Source of the DNA: Macromonas bipunctata
Lineage (GTDB): Bacteria; Pseudomonadota; Gammaproteobacteria; Burkholderiales; Burkholderiaceae_C
Direction of reading: 5' to 3'
NCBI RefSeq assembly: GCF_002837135.1
Contig: NZ_NWBQ01000052.1
Span: 1 to 57,351, forward strand
DNA length: 57,351 bases
In this document: positions 1-8,282 of the stretch, one piece after another
Layout: each line of letters begins with the position of its first letter
Position numbering within the stretch: position 1 is the first letter of the stretch
Notes under the pieces: model-generated
Database searches by the model: none
The model's input: the letters and a program-made list of their open reading frames with translations, nothing else
What the model was told of the DNA's origin: nothing
Position numbers and translations under genes: made by a program

Positions 1-96
1 TACGGTGAAATATCCGGGCTGAGACGCCGACGACGCTGCCTTGGTCTGTCTGCGGTTGAGCTGGTGATGGCGGCGGTCGGATATGGCCGCTGCCAT
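1..96 (-). CDS. partial CDS downstream of metW (N-terminal 32 codons)
   Basis: A minus-strand frame opens with ATG at 96 and stays open to the window edge (32 codons). Its ATG shares one base with the TAA stop of metW (TAATG), an arrangement typical of translational coupling, so a third gene of the metX-metW operon probably starts here. The visible N-terminus is polar and Arg/His/Gln-rich with no membrane segment yet. In many betaproteobacteria the gene after metW is ampG (muropeptide permease); that identity is inference from synteny, not from these 32 residues. Confidence 0.45.
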   Translation of the reverse strand, partial: MAAAISDRRHHQLNRRQTKAASSASQPGYFTV

Positions 97-680
97 TATG
101 TTTTGCGCACCTTGAAGATGGCGGTGCTGGCGCGCAGGTTCGGTTGCCAGCGGATGGGGTGGCCTTCATGCAAGCCCAGGCTGTCTTCAATTTGCAGTCC
201 AGTGTTGCGCGCGAGGTGGCCGAAGTCGCTGAAGGTGCCGACCCGGATGTTGGGCGTGTTGTACCACTGGTAGGGCAGGCGCTTGGTGACGGGCATGTGA
301 CCTTGCAGCACGCGCAGGCGGTTGGGCCAGTGCGCAAAGTTGGGAAACGCGATGATGCCCATGCGCCCCACGCGTGCGGTCTCGCGCAGCATGGTTTCGG
401 TGTTGCGCAGGTGCTGCAGGGTGTCGATTTGCAGCACGACATCGAAGCTGTTGTCCTCGAAGATGGCCAGCCCGTCGTTCAGGTTGAATTGCAGTACGTT
501 GACGCCTTGTTGCAGGCAGGCCTGTACCTTGGTGTCGTCGATCTCGACCCCGTAGCCGCTGCACTGGCGCTGGGTTTGCAGGTAGGCCAGCAGGTCGCCG
601 TTGCCGCAGCCCAGATCGAGCACGCGCGACCCGGGCGGGATCCATTGGGCGATGAGGTGTTGCAGGGCGGGGTCGCTCAT
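96..680 (-). CDS. metW: methionine biosynthesis protein MetW
   Basis: A 194-residue class I SAM-dependent methyltransferase-fold protein of the MetW family. Motif I (LDLGCGNGD) is at residues 21-29, followed by the acidic and aromatic motifs normal for the fold. The family is always found beside metX and is thought to assist the acylhomoserine route to methionine; its exact activity is not settled. The ATG overlaps the metX stop by four bases (ATGA), so the two are translationally coupled and share the riboswitch-controlled transcript starting near 2000. Length is normal for the family. Confidence is high in the family and lower in the biochemical role. Confidence 0.93.
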   Translation of the reverse strand: MSDPALQHLIAQWIPPGSRVLDLGCGNGDLLAYLQTQRQCSGYGVEIDDTKVQACLQQGVNVLQFNLNDGLAIFEDNSFDVVLQIDTLQHLRNTETMLRETARVGRMGIIAFPNFAHWPNRLRVLQGHMPVTKRLPYQWYNTPNIRVGTFSDFGHLARNTGLQIEDSLGLHEGHPIRWQPNLRASTAIFKVRKT

Positions 681-1858
681 GCCGGGCTCCGTGTGACGCT
701 GGAGGTGATTTGCTGGTTGAAGTAGGTGCGCACGGCGGCGTGGTACCGGGGATCGTCGAGCAGGAAGGCGTCGTGGCCGTGTGGGGCGTCGATTTCGGCG
801 TAGCTGACGTCGCGCTGGTTGTCGAGCAGGGCCTTGACGATTTCGCGGCTGCGTACGGGCGAGAAGCGCCAGTCGGTGCTGAAGCTGATCAGCAGGAATT
901 TGGCCTGGGCGCGTGCCAGGGCGGCACTGAGGTTGCCACCGCAGGCGCGGGCGGGGTCGAAGTAGTCCAGCGCGCGGGTGATGAGCAGGTAGGTGTTGGC
1001 GTCGAAGTATTCGCTGAACTTGTCGCCCTGGTAGCGCAGGTAGCTTTCGATCTGGAACTCGATGGCCTGGGTGCTGTACTGGTAGGCGCGTTCGGCGGCG
1101 TTGCGGGTATCGCCCCCAGATGGCTGGGTGAGCTGGCGGCCGAACTTGGTATTCATCACGTCGTCGCTGAGGTAGGTGATGTGGCCGATCATGCGCGCGA
1201 TGCGCAAGCCACGCCGCGGTAGGGTGCCAGCGCGCAGGTAGTGGCCGCCGTGGAAGTCGGGGTCGGTGACGATGGCGCGGCGTGCGACTTCGTTGAAGGC
1301 GATGTTCTCGGCGGTGAGGTTGGGCGCGCTGGCGATGACGACGGCGTGACGCACGCGGTCGGGGTGTTGCAGTGTCCAGCTCAGGGTTTGCATGCCGCCC
1401 AGGCTGCCGCCCATGACGGCAGCGAGTTGCTCGATGCCCAGTGCGTCGAGCAAGCGGGCCTGGGCGTTGACCCAGTCTTCCACGGTGACGACGGGGAAGT
1501 CGGCGCCCCAGGCCTGGCCGGTGGCCGGGTTGGTGTGGGTGGGGCCGGTGGAGCCGAAGCAGGAGCCCAGGTTATTGACGCCGATGACGAAGAAGTGGTC
1601 GGTATCGACGGGCTTGCCGGGGCCGATCATGTTGTCCCACCAGCCCTCGCTTTTGGCGATGGGCTGGCCGCTGGCGTCGGCGTGCAACCCGGCCACATGG
1701 TGCGAGGCGTTGAGGGCGTGGCAGATGAGCACGGCGTTGGAGCGGTCGGCGTTCAATTGACCGTAGGTCTCAAACACCAGTTCGTAGCTTGGCAACACAG
1801 CGCCGCTTTGCAGCGGTAGCGGCTCATGGAAGCGTAAGGTTTGGGGCGTGACGATCAA
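677..1858 (-). CDS. metX: homoserine O-acyltransferase MetX
   Basis: A 393-residue alpha/beta-hydrolase of the MetX family, which acylates L-homoserine in the first committed step of methionine synthesis. The nucleophile elbow GGSLGGMQ places the catalytic serine at residue 152; the catalytic His lies near the C-terminus in DAPHGHDAF. Start: a TTG codon at 1858, chosen because AAGGTG lies 7 nt upstream and no in-frame ATG/GTG fits the family N-terminus better. Proteobacterial MetX enzymes use either acetyl-CoA or succinyl-CoA, and I cannot tell which from sequence alone. The 5' leader carries a SAM-II aptamer plus a terminator, so expression should fall when SAM is plentiful. Confidence 0.95.
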   Translation of the reverse strand: MIVTPQTLRFHEPLPLQSGAVLPSYELVFETYGQLNADRSNAVLICHALNASHHVAGLHADASGQPIAKSEGWWDNMIGPGKPVDTDHFFVIGVNNLGSCFGSTGPTHTNPATGQAWGADFPVVTVEDWVNAQARLLDALGIEQLAAVMGGSLGGMQTLSWTLQHPDRVRHAVVIASAPNLTAENIAFNEVARRAIVTDPDFHGGHYLRAGTLPRRGLRIARMIGHITYLSDDVMNTKFGRQLTQPSGGDTRNAAERAYQYSTQAIEFQIESYLRYQGDKFSEYFDANTYLLITRALDYFDPARACGGNLSAALARAQAKFLLISFSTDWRFSPVRSREIVKALLDNQRDVSYAEIDAPHGHDAFLLDDPRYHAAVRTYFNQQITSSVTRSPA

Positions 1859-1893
1859 ACTGTTTCACCTTGGGGCCGAGCGCCCCTGCAAAG

Positions 1894-1940
1894 AAAAAAC
1901 CCGGTACCGCCAAACCAGAGACGGGGCGTCAGAACCGGGT
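1894..1940 (-). terminator. intrinsic terminator in the metX leader (SAM-II expression platform)
   Basis: On the minus strand ACCCGGT (1940-1934) can pair with ACCGGGT (1905-1899), followed directly by six T (1899-1894). It lies between the SAM-II aptamer and the metX ribosome-binding site. An alternative 11-bp pairing, UACCGCUAAAC (1958-1948) with GUUUGGCGGUA (1915-1905, one G-U), uses the last bases of the aptamer and overlaps the terminator's 3' arm at its first base, so the two structures compete. This is seen in the sequence; function is inferred. Confidence 0.8.
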
Positions 1941-1944
1941 GTCT

Positions 1945-1998
1945 CCTGTTTAGCGGTATTTGTAACGCGCCCGCAAGCTGGAAGCAAATCGGCGCACT
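1945..1998 (-). promoter_or_regulatory. SAM-II riboswitch aptamer (SAM_alpha)
   Basis: The minus-strand leader of metX has the SAM-II signature: stem UGCGCC (1996-1991)/GGCGCG (1971-1966), the conserved GAUUUG on the 3' side of the first arm, GCUUGC in the loop, CGUUA-C-AAAU after the second arm and the terminal GCUAAA element that completes the H-type pseudoknot. SAM-II riboswitches typically precede metA/metX genes in proteobacteria and bind S-adenosylmethionine. Here the aptamer starts about 7 nt after a -10 hexamer, so it would form the very 5' end of the mRNA, and it is followed by a terminator rather than by the ribosome-binding site. Confidence 0.9.
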
Positions 1999-2005
1999 GG
2001 AGCCT

Positions 2006-2011
2006 AGTATA
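2006..2011 (-). promoter_or_regulatory. -10 box of the metX-metW promoter
   Basis: TATACT on the minus strand; transcription would begin near position 2000, immediately before the first stem of the SAM-II aptamer. No good -35 hexamer is visible at 16-18 bp. Confidence 0.55.
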
Positions 2012-2341
2012 AATGTGTCGGCTGGCGCGGGTGCGGTGTGCGGTCAGGCGCTGGGTGGGGAGCCGGTCGGCGTTTTGGTCGCCAGAGCGTCGCGTTTGCA
2101 CAACACTGTGGTGGTTTTAGCGCGAAATGGGCAGCCAGCCGGTACCTACTTGCTTGGGAGGGCTTTAAAAAGTACAAAAAAGTGTGCCGCCAGCCTGTGC
2201 AGCGCGCATAATGCCGATACGCATGCACTCGCATGCGGTGACAGGTGATAGGTCAGTTTCGTGTGCCACAGCGGCCAATGCAGTTTTGTTGTGCTTTCGG
2301 GGCCCCATCGCTTTTGTTTTTGTTTTTTGAGGAGTCCCGCC
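2012..2341. other. intergenic region upstream of the RRM gene
   Basis: No gene is supported here. Visible elements for the plus-strand RRM gene are a possible -10 (CATAAT, 2207-2212), a perfect small hairpin CGCATGC/GCATGCG with an ACTC loop (2220-2237) in the presumed 5' UTR, a very T-rich stretch (about 2310-2328) and the Shine-Dalgarno GAGGAG (2329-2334). The T-rich tract without a hairpin directly before it is unlikely to be a terminator. Confidence 0.4.
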
Positions 2342-2728
2342 ATGGGCAACAAACTGTACGTCGGCAACCTGCCTTACACCGTTCGTGATGAAGATCTGAA
2401 CCAAGCTTTCTCGGCTTTTGGCGATGTTGCCAGCGCCAAGGTGATGATGGAGCGCGACACCGGCCGTTCCAAGGGTTTTGGCTTTGTGGAAATGGGCAGC
2501 GACGCCGATGCACAAAGCGCCATCGAAGGCATGAACGGTCAATCCTTGGGTGGTCGTAGCCTGGTGGTGAACGAAGCGCGTCCGATGGAAGCGCGTCCCC
2601 CCCGCACCGGCGGCTTCGGCGGCGGTGCCCGTCGCGAAGGCGGTTTCGGTGGCGGCAATGAAGGTGGCTTCCGCAGCCCCTACGGCGGCGGTGGTCGTCG
2701 TGACGGTGGCAGCCGCGGCGGTTACTGA
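2342..2728 (+). CDS. glycine-rich RNA-binding protein with one RRM domain
   Basis: A 128-residue protein with one RNA recognition motif (residues 3-80): RNP2 is LYVGNL at 5-10 and RNP1 is KGFGFVEM at 44-51, with aromatic RNA-stacking residues intact. The C-terminal 40 residues are a Gly/Arg-rich tail (GGFGGG, RREGG, GGGGRRDGG), as in bacterial and plastid glycine-rich RNA-binding proteins, often cold-induced. Start: ATG 2342 with GAGGAG 7 nt upstream; the frame continues further upstream without a better start. It is a single-gene unit: divergent from metX and convergent with lptC, with a strong terminator after it. An RNA-chaperone role is inferred from the family. Confidence 0.93.
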   Translation: MGNKLYVGNLPYTVRDEDLNQAFSAFGDVASAKVMMERDTGRSKGFGFVEMGSDADAQSAIEGMNGQSLGGRSLVVNEARPMEARPPRTGGFGGGARREGGFGGGNEGGFRSPYGGGGRRDGGSRGGY

Positions 2729-2773
2729 TCCAGATTTGTGGCGGTTGGCCTTGGCCAGCCGCCCAGTGTTCTG

Positions 2774-2811
2774 AAAAAAAGCCCTGGTGCGCAAGCGCCG
2801 GGGCTTTTTTG
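2774..2811. terminator. bidirectional intrinsic terminator between the RRM gene and lptC
   Basis: A-tract, then GCCCTGGTGC/GCGCCGGGGC stem around a GCAA loop, then seven T. The flanking A and T runs let it stop both the plus-strand RRM transcript and the minus-strand kdsD-kdsC-lptC transcript. Confidence 0.85.
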
Positions 2812-2834
2812 TTGCCACCTGATGGTGGGCGGAT

Positions 2835-3440
2835 CTACTGGCTTTGCAGGGTGGCGCGCACTTGACCTTGCAGGGTGGCGATGCCTTGCTGGTGGTCGTA
2901 GTGCAGCTGGTTGCCGTACATGTGGTTGTGGCCGCGCACCAGGTGCACGGGCTGGTTGGATTGCAGTTGCTGGGTCTGCGTGTTGAGTTGCAGGTGTTCG
3001 CCCTCCAACTGCAGCGTGGGGGCTGTGGTGTCGTCTGTGCCGCGTGTGACGCGGACTTGGCCCTGGAGCTGGTAGTCGGTGTGGTCGGCGTTGCTGTGCA
3101 GCTGCCGGGCCTGGGCGGTGATGGCTTGCCCTTGTGCGTTGAGGCTGCGCACCCGGGCTTGCTGCACTTCAAGTTGCCCAGTGCCGGGAAAGTGCTGGGC
3201 TTGTGTGCCGCGCAGTTCCTGTTGCAAGGCACCGTCGGGGCCGAAGGTGCGCACGGCAAAGCCGTGCATGAAGTAGTCGGGGTGCTGGCTGGCTTGGGGC
3301 GTTGCCGGTGTGGTGGCGGTAGTGGGGTTGAGGCGCACGATCCAGTAGCTGCCCAGCGCCAAGCTCCCCATCAGCAGCACGGGCAGGTAGATGGAGAGGC
3401 GGTTCCAGCCGTAGCGGCGGGCGCGGGCACTGGGCGTCAT
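2835..3440 (-). CDS. lptC: LPS export protein LptC
   Basis: A 201-residue LptC: a single N-terminal membrane anchor (about residues 15-35, with LPVLLMGSLALGSYWIV) followed by a periplasmic beta-jellyroll domain that receives LPS from LptB2FG and passes it to LptA. Start: ATG 3440, which overlaps the kdsC stop (ATGA); a longer in-frame extension to 3503 would run deep into kdsC and adds an Arg/Pro-rich stretch atypical of the family. It is the last gene of kdsD-kdsC-lptC. Usually lptA and lptB follow; here a convergent gene and terminator follow instead, so they must lie elsewhere. Confidence 0.9.
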   Translation of the reverse strand: MTPSARARRYGWNRLSIYLPVLLMGSLALGSYWIVRLNPTTATTPATPQASQHPDYFMHGFAVRTFGPDGALQQELRGTQAQHFPGTGQLEVQQARVRSLNAQGQAITAQARQLHSNADHTDYQLQGQVRVTRGTDDTTAPTLQLEGEHLQLNTQTQQLQSNQPVHLVRGHNHMYGNQLHYDHQQGIATLQGQVRATLQSQ

Positions 3441-4000
3441 GCCGCAGCGGCTTGCAGCAGGTGGGCGTAGTGGCCGCTGGCGACGAGGAACAGGTCGCAG
3501 CATTCGCGCACCGCACCCTGGCCAGCAGCGGCCTGGGTGGTGTGGTGGGCCAGGGCCCGGATTTCGGCGTGCGCGTGTGGTGGGGCGATGGCCAGCGCGC
3601 AGCGGCGCAGCATGGGCAGGTCGGGCCAGTCGTCGCCCATGGCAGCCGCATCAGCCCAGGTGAGGCCAAATTCTTGCAGGATGCTTTCGGCGGCGGGGCG
3701 TTTGTCTTCGGTGCCGAAGCGTGCGTGGGTGATGCCCAGCGCCTGGAGCCGCAGCCGCAGCGCGGGGGAGTCGCGCCCGGTGACGATGGCGGGGGTGATG
3801 CCCGCCTGTTGCAGCAGCTTGAGGCCGTGGCCGTCCAGGGTGTTGAAGCGTTTGAGGGTTTCGCCCGCTTCGGTGAAGTAGAGGCCACCGTCGGTGAGGA
3901 CGCCATCGACATCGAAGAACACCACGCGCACGGACTGGGCCTGCAGCAGCAGTTCGGGTGCGAAGTGGAGGGTGGGCTGCAGGGGCGGAAGGGTGCTCAT
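3437..4000 (-). CDS. kdsC: 3-deoxy-D-manno-octulosonate 8-phosphate phosphatase KdsC
   Basis: A 187-residue C0-type HAD phosphatase that converts KDO-8-phosphate to KDO for the LPS inner core. HAD motif I is FFDVDGVLTDG (nucleophile Asp30, acid/base Asp32), motif II is VTGRDS (73-78) and the motif III/IV region is MGDDWPDLPM (121-130). Without a cap domain, such enzymes act as tetramers. It sits 13 nt after kdsD and overlaps lptC by four bases, so the three genes form one LPS-biosynthesis and export operon. Length and motifs are normal. Confidence 0.95.
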   Translation of the reverse strand: MSTLPPLQPTLHFAPELLLQAQSVRVVFFDVDGVLTDGGLYFTEAGETLKRFNTLDGHGLKLLQQAGITPAIVTGRDSPALRLRLQALGITHARFGTEDKRPAAESILQEFGLTWADAAAMGDDWPDLPMLRRCALAIAPPHAHAEIRALAHHTTQAAAGQGAVRECCDLFLVASGHYAHLLQAAAA

Positions 4001-4013
4001 GGTGGGGGAGGCT

Positions 4014-5003
4014 TCAGATGACTTTGGCGCGCATGAGGTCGTGGTTGTTGACGGCGCCGCAGAGTTCGCCCGCGCTGTTGACGACCAGCAGGCTGTTGAT
4101 GCGGTGGGTTTCCATCAGTTCGGCGGCCTGGGCGGCCAAGGCGCTGGCGGTGATGGTGCGGGGTTGGGGGTGCATGATGTCGGCGGCGCGCACGCTGCGC
4201 AGGTCGCTGCCGGATTCGATCAGGCGGCGCAGGTCGCCGTCGGTGAAGATGCCGATGGGCTGCTGCTGCGGGTTGACGATGGCGCTGGCGCCCAGGCCCT
4301 TGGCGCTGATTTCGCGCATGAGTTCGCTCAGGGTGGCCTCCGGGCCAACGCGGGGCACGGCGTCGCCGCTGCGCATGACGTCGGAGACCAGCGTCAGCAA
4401 GCGCCGCCCCAACGCGCCACCGGGGTGGGAGCGCGCGAAGTCGTCGGGGCGGAAGCCGCGCGCGTTGAGCAGCGCGATGGCCAGCGCGTCGCCCAGCGCG
4501 AGTTGCACGGTGGTGCTGGCGGTGGGGGCGAGGTTGTGCGGGCAGGCTTCTTTTTCGACGCTGGTGTCGAGCACGACGTCGGCGTGGCGGCCCAAGCTGG
4601 AGTCGGGCTGGCCGGTCATGCCCAGCAGCGGCACGCCCATGCGCTTGATGAGGGGCAGGATGGCGGTAAGTTCTTCGCTTTCGCCGCTGTTGCTGATGGC
4701 GAGCACCACGTCGTGGCGCGTGATCATGCCCAGGTCGCCGTGGCTGGCTTCGGCCGGGTGGACGAACATGGCGGGCGCGCCGGTGGAGGCCAGGGTGGCG
4801 GCGATCTTGCGCCCGATGTGGCCGCTCTTGCCCATGCCGGTGACGACGATGCGGCCCTGGCAGCCCAAGGCGAGCTGCACGGCCTGGGCAAAGCGGGCGT
4901 CCAGACGCTGCGCCAGGCGCTGGATGGCCTGGGCTTCGATGTCGAGTGCGGTGCGCGCCTGGGCCAGGGCGCTGGCGGTGTCCACGGCAATGGGGGTATT
5001 CAT
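4014..5003 (-). CDS. kdsD: arabinose-5-phosphate isomerase KdsD (KpsF/GutQ family)
   Basis: A 329-residue sugar isomerase converting D-ribulose-5-phosphate to D-arabinose-5-phosphate, the precursor of KDO. An N-terminal SIS domain (about 40-175) carries GMGKSGHIGRK (56-66) and the phosphate-binding SNSGESEEL (104-112); two CBS domains fill residues about 210-329. Start: ATG 5003; although the frame stays open far upstream, the extension is a low-complexity shadow of the divergent antiporter gene. A -10-like GATAAT ends exactly 6 nt before this ATG and no Shine-Dalgarno is present, suggesting a leaderless mRNA. First gene of the kdsD-kdsC-lptC operon. Confidence 0.95.
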   Translation of the reverse strand: MNTPIAVDTASALAQARTALDIEAQAIQRLAQRLDARFAQAVQLALGCQGRIVVTGMGKSGHIGRKIAATLASTGAPAMFVHPAEASHGDLGMITRHDVVLAISNSGESEELTAILPLIKRMGVPLLGMTGQPDSSLGRHADVVLDTSVEKEACPHNLAPTASTTVQLALGDALAIALLNARGFRPDDFARSHPGGALGRRLLTLVSDVMRSGDAVPRVGPEATLSELMREISAKGLGASAIVNPQQQPIGIFTDGDLRRLIESGSDLRSVRAADIMHPQPRTITASALAAQAAELMETHRINSLLVVNSAGELCGAVNNHDLMRAKVI

Positions 5004-5009
5004 GGGGCA

Positions 5010-5015
5010 ATTATC
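5010..5015 (-). promoter_or_regulatory. -10 box of a probable leaderless kdsD promoter
   Basis: GATAAT on the minus strand, 6 nt (TGCCCC) before the kdsD ATG, placing the transcription start at or beside the A of ATG. The -35 is weak. Confidence 0.5.
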
Positions 5016-5060
5016 GGCGAAGGTGGTGTTGTTGCGTGGTAATCGCCGCCGTGCGCTGGT

Positions 5061-5066
5061 TAAGAT
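5061..5066 (+). promoter_or_regulatory. -10 box of a probable leaderless promoter for the Kef-type antiporter
   Basis: TAAGAT followed by AGGTTG and the ATG at 5073 (6 nt). The AGG could also act as a weak Shine-Dalgarno, so this case is less certain than the others. Confidence 0.4.
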
Positions 5067-5072
5067 AGGTTG

Positions 5073-7061
5073 ATGAATTCGCTTGATATTGCCCTGTTGT
5101 ATTTGCTGGCCGCCGTGGTGGGGGTGGTGGCGCGCCGTTCGCTCAAGTTGCCGCCGATGCTGGGGTATCTGGCGGTGGGGGTGCTGATCGGGCCCAATGC
5201 GCTGGCGCTGGCGCAGGATTCGGCTGGGGTGCGTTATCTGGCCGAGTTCGGGGTGGTGTTCCTGATGTTTGTGATTGGGCTGGAGTTCAGCCTGCCCAAG
5301 TTGCAGACCATGAAGCGGCTGGTGTTCGGGCTGGGGCTGGCGCAGGTGGTGCTGACGGTGGTGCTGACGACGCTGGCGTCGCTGGCGCTGGACTGGCTGC
5401 TGCCGCAGTGGTGGAAGCTGGAGTGGTACACCGCGCTGGCGCTGGGCGGGGTGATGTCGATGAGTTCGACCGCGATCGTGGTCAAGCTGGTGTCGGACCG
5501 GCTGGAGCTCGAGAGCGAGCACGGCAAGCGCGTGGTGGGCATTTTGCTGTTCCAGGACTTGGCGGTGGTGCCGCTGCTGGTGCTGATTCCGGCGCTGGGC
5601 GCGCCGCCGCAGGAGTTGTTCACCGAGCTGGGGCTGGCGCTGCTCAAGGCGGTGGTGCTGCTGGCGGTGCTGCTGACCGGGGGCCAGAAGGTGATGCGCT
5701 GGTGGCTGACGCTGGTGGCGCGGCACAAGAGCGACGAGCTGTTCATGCTCAACCTGCTGCTGATCACGCTGGGGCTGGCGTGGCTGACGGAGCACGCGGG
5801 CCTGTCGCTGGCGCTGGGCGCGTTTGTGGCCGGGATGCTGATTGCCGAGACCGAGTTCAAGCACCAGGTGGAGACCGATATCCGGCCGTTCCACGATGTG
5901 CTGCTGGGGCTGTTTTTCATCACGATTGGCATGTTGCTGGACTGGTGGCTGGTGGTGGAGCGTTGGCCGCTGGTGCTGCTGTTGCTGGTGTTGTCGCTGC
6001 TGTTCAAGTTCGGGCTGATCACGCTGCTGGCCAAGGCGTTTGGCGCCACGGCGGGCACGGCGCTGCGCACCGGGCTGTACCTGGCGCAGGCGGGGGAGTT
6101 TGGCTTTGTGCTGTTGAGCCTGGCCAACCAGAACAAGCTGGTGCCGCCGGAGCTGTTCAACCCGGTGCTGGCGTCGATGGTGATTTCGATGCTGCTGGCG
6201 CCGTTCGTCATCATGGCCAGCAACTGGGTGGTGATGAAGCTGGCGGGCAGCGACTGGCTGATGCAGTCGGTGCAGATGACCAAGATTGCCAGCAAGGCGC
6301 TGGTGGCGGACAAGCACGTCATCATCTGCGGCTATGGCCGCTGTGGCCAGAACCTGGCCAAGATGCTGGAGCAGGAGGGCATTGCGTACATGGCGCTGGA
6401 CCTCGACCCTGACCGGGTGCGCCACGCGGCGGCAGCGGGCCGCTCGGTGGTGTTTGGCGATGCGGCGCGCCTGCAGGCGCTCAAGGCGGCGGGTCTGAGC
6501 CGCGCCAGCGCGGTGGTGATCACGTACCTGGACACGCCCAGCGTGATGAAGGTGCTCAACCACGCGCACGAGCACGCGCCCAATGTGCCGGTGGTGGTGC
6601 GCACGCTGGACGACCACGACCTGGAAAAGCTGCAGGCCGCTGGTGCCACCGAGGTGGTGCCCGAGGCGATCGAGGCCAGTCTGATGTTGGCCGGGCACGC
6701 GCTGGCGCTGGTGGGGGTGCCGATGCGCCGCGTCTTCAAGCTGGTGCAGCAGCAGCGCGAGGCGCGCTACAGCCTGCTGCGCGGGCATTTTTACAACAGT
6801 GGCGATGAGGCGCAGGACGAGCTGGACCAGCGTCGCCTGGCCAAGGTGACGCTGCCGCTGGCCAGCCAGACCGTGGGGCAGCGCCTGGCCGAGCTGCCGC
6901 TGGAGGCGATGGGGGTGCGGGTGTTGAGCGTGCGCCGGGCCAACGGCAAGGCGGTGGCGCTGCAGGACGGGCTGGTGCTGCAGGGCGGTGACACGCTGAT
7001 GCTGTCGGGCGTGCCCGAGGTGCTGGGGCAGGCCGAGGCGTTGCTGGTGTCGGGGCGCTGA
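5073..7061 (+). CDS. monovalent cation:proton antiporter-2 (CPA2) family protein, Kef type
   Basis: A 662-residue CPA2 antiporter of KefB/KefC type. Residues 1-390 form a Na+/H+-exchanger-like membrane domain with 12 or 13 hydrophobic segments. A cytoplasmic RCK_N (TrkA-N) domain begins near 414, with the dinucleotide-binding GYGRCGQNL and an acidic residue at the end of the second strand (ALDLD). A TrkA-C (RCK_C) domain occupies about 570-660. In E. coli such proteins are glutathione-gated K+ efflux systems; no KefF/KefG partner gene is adjacent. Start: ATG 5073 rather than the preceding in-frame TTG at 5070. It is divergent from kdsD and 22 nt upstream of apt. The glutathione genes nearby make a K+/H+ role plausible, but exact specificity is not shown. 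Confidence 0.9.
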   Translation: MNSLDIALLYLLAAVVGVVARRSLKLPPMLGYLAVGVLIGPNALALAQDSAGVRYLAEFGVVFLMFVIGLEFSLPKLQTMKRLVFGLGLAQVVLTVVLTTLASLALDWLLPQWWKLEWYTALALGGVMSMSSTAIVVKLVSDRLELESEHGKRVVGILLFQDLAVVPLLVLIPALGAPPQELFTELGLALLKAVVLLAVLLTGGQKVMRWWLTLVARHKSDELFMLNLLLITLGLAWLTEHAGLSLALGAFVAGMLIAETEFKHQVETDIRPFHDVLLGLFFITIGMLLDWWLVVERWPLVLLLLVLSLLFKFGLITLLAKAFGATAGTALRTGLYLAQAGEFGFVLLSLANQNKLVPPELFNPVLASMVISMLLAPFVIMASNWVVMKLAGSDWLMQSVQMTKIASKALVADKHVIICGYGRCGQNLAKMLEQEGIAYMALDLDPDRVRHAAAAGRSVVFGDAARLQALKAAGLSRASAVVITYLDTPSVMKVLNHAHEHAPNVPVVVRTLDDHDLEKLQAAGATEVVPEAIEASLMLAGHALALVGVPMRRVFKLVQQQREARYSLLRGHFYNSGDEAQDELDQRRLAKVTLPLASQTVGQRLAELPLEAMGVRVLSVRRANGKAVALQDGLVLQGGDTLMLSGVPEVLGQAEALLVSGR

Positions 7062-7071
7062 GGCGCGGCGC

Positions 7072-7077
7072 CATAAT
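7072..7077 (+). promoter_or_regulatory. -10 box of a probable leaderless apt promoter
   Basis: CATAAT followed by CGCACC and the ATG at 7084 (6 nt), with no Shine-Dalgarno. Confidence 0.5.
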
Positions 7078-7083
7078 CGCACC

Positions 7084-7617
7084 ATGAACGACCTGACCCT
7101 GGATTTGCGCGCCTACCTGCGCACCGTGCCCGACTGGCCGGTGCCGGGGGTGCAGTTTTGCGACATCACTCCGCTGCTGCAGGATGCGGCGGCGTTCCGT
7201 GCCCTCATCGACACGCTGGCGCAGCGTTACCGCACGCCGCAGCACGCCCCGCAGGCGGTGGCAGCGCTGGACGCGCGCGGCTTTGTGCTGGGCGCGGCGC
7301 TGGCCTATGCGCTGGGTGTAGGTTTTGTACCGATACGCAAGCAGGGCCGCTTGCCCTACGATACGGTCACCCAGAGTTACGAGCTGGAGTGCGGCAGTGC
7401 CACGCTGGAGCTGCACACCGACGCGGTGCGGCCTGGCCAGCGCGTGCTGCTGGTGGACGACGTGATTGCCACTGGCGGCACCCTGCTGGCGGGCAAGCAC
7501 CTGTTGCAGGCGCTGGGCGCGCAGGTGACGGAGGCCGCCGCCATTCTGGCCGTGCCGCAACTGGGCGGGGTGCAGCGCCTGCAGGCCGACGGTCTGGCGG
7601 TGTTCACCCTGCTGTGA
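7084..7617 (+). CDS. apt: adenine phosphoribosyltransferase
   Basis: A 177-residue type I phosphoribosyltransferase that salvages adenine with PRPP to give AMP and pyrophosphate. The PRPP-binding motif [13 protein letters not shown] lies at residues 121-133 and the hood/flexible loop region around residues 85-110 contains the [10 protein letters not shown] sequence typical of Apt. Family length is 170-185. The start ATG has no Shine-Dalgarno but a -10-like CATAAT 6 nt upstream, so it may have its own leaderless transcript as well as read-through from the antiporter gene. Cytoplasmic. Confidence 0.96.
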   Translation: MNDLTLDLRAYLRTVPDWPVPGVQFCDITPLLQDAAAFRALIDTLAQRYRTPQHAPQAVAALDARGFVLGAALAYALGVGFVPIRKQGRLPYDTVTQSYELECGSATLELHTDAVRPGQRVLLVDDVIATGGTLLAGKHLLQALGAQVTEAAAILAVPQLGGVQRLQADGLAVFTLL

Positions 7618-7656
7618 AAAAACGCGGCCACCACCATCAGCCCGTGGCGGGTTTTG

Positions 7657-7664
7657 GCCGATAC
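7657..7664 (+). promoter_or_regulatory. possible sigma-28 (FliA) -10 element before cheW
   Basis: GCCGATAC matches seven of eight bases of the flagellar sigma-28 -10 consensus GCCGATAA, 37 nt before cheW. The expected TAAA at -35 is not present at the right distance, so this is only suggestive. Confidence 0.3.
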
Positions 7665-7700
7665 TTGGCTGTCCAAGCCTGAAGTAGCAAAGGAGCTTAC

Positions 7701-8207
7701 ATGAATGTGTCGATGCGCGGTGGTCATGCGCTGTCCGCCAGTGGTGCCGGTGCCCAGGGCAGTGCTGAGTTTTTGACGTTCCGTCTGGGTGCCGAGGAGT
7801 ACGGCATCGATATCTTGCGGGTGCAGGAGATCCGCTCGTTCGAGGAGCCGACCCGCATTGCCAACTCGCTGCCCTTCATCAAGGGGGTGGTGAACCTGCG
7901 CGGCGTGATCGTGCCGGTGGTGGACTTGCGCATCAAGCTGGGGTGTGCGTTGGTGGAGTACAACAGCTTCACCGTGGTGATTGTGCTCAACGTCAAGGGG
8001 CGTGTGGTGGGGGCGGTGGTGGATTCGGTGTCGGACGTGCTGGAGCTGCAGCGCGAGAACATCAAGCCCGCGCCCGACATGAACAGCCAGGTCGATACCG
8101 CCTACATCACCGGCATTGCCAGCGTGGGCGAGCGCATGCTGATCCTGATGGACATTGAGGCGCTGATGAGCAGCCCGGACATGGGGTTGCTGGACGGCAA
8201 TTTCTAA
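7701..8207 (+). CDS. cheW: chemotaxis coupling protein CheW
   Basis: A 168-residue single-domain CheW, the adaptor linking chemoreceptors to CheA in polar arrays. It has the family N-terminus [21 protein letters not shown], then the [13 protein letters not shown] core strand pair near residues 60-72, with the rest of the SH3-like double barrel intact. Start ATG 7701 with AAAGGAG 8 nt upstream. It is followed by a chemoreceptor gene on the same strand after 75 nt, suggesting a small cheW-mcp unit apart from a main flagellar/chemotaxis cluster. Confidence 0.95.
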   Translation: MNVSMRGGHALSASGAGAQGSAEFLTFRLGAEEYGIDILRVQEIRSFEEPTRIANSLPFIKGVVNLRGVIVPVVDLRIKLGCALVEYNSFTVVIVLNVKGRVVGAVVDSVSDVLELQRENIKPAPDMNSQVDTAYITGIASVGERMLILMDIEALMSSPDMGLLDGNF

Positions 8208-8282
8208 AGCTGTGCTCACCAACGCCGCCTGGGTGGCCAGCGTTGGATGAGCGGTGTGGTGGTGGGTGTCCGGGGCTGGGAA

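Noticed and set aside
2310-2328. T-rich tract before the RRM gene as a terminator
   Set aside because: No stem directly precedes it; the nearest hairpin (2220-2237) is about 70 nt away.
5004-7085. N-terminal extension of kdsD by about 690 codons
   Set aside because: The extension is antisense to the Kef-type antiporter, Gln/His/Arg-rich and not part of any KpsF/GutQ protein; ATG 5003 matches the family start.
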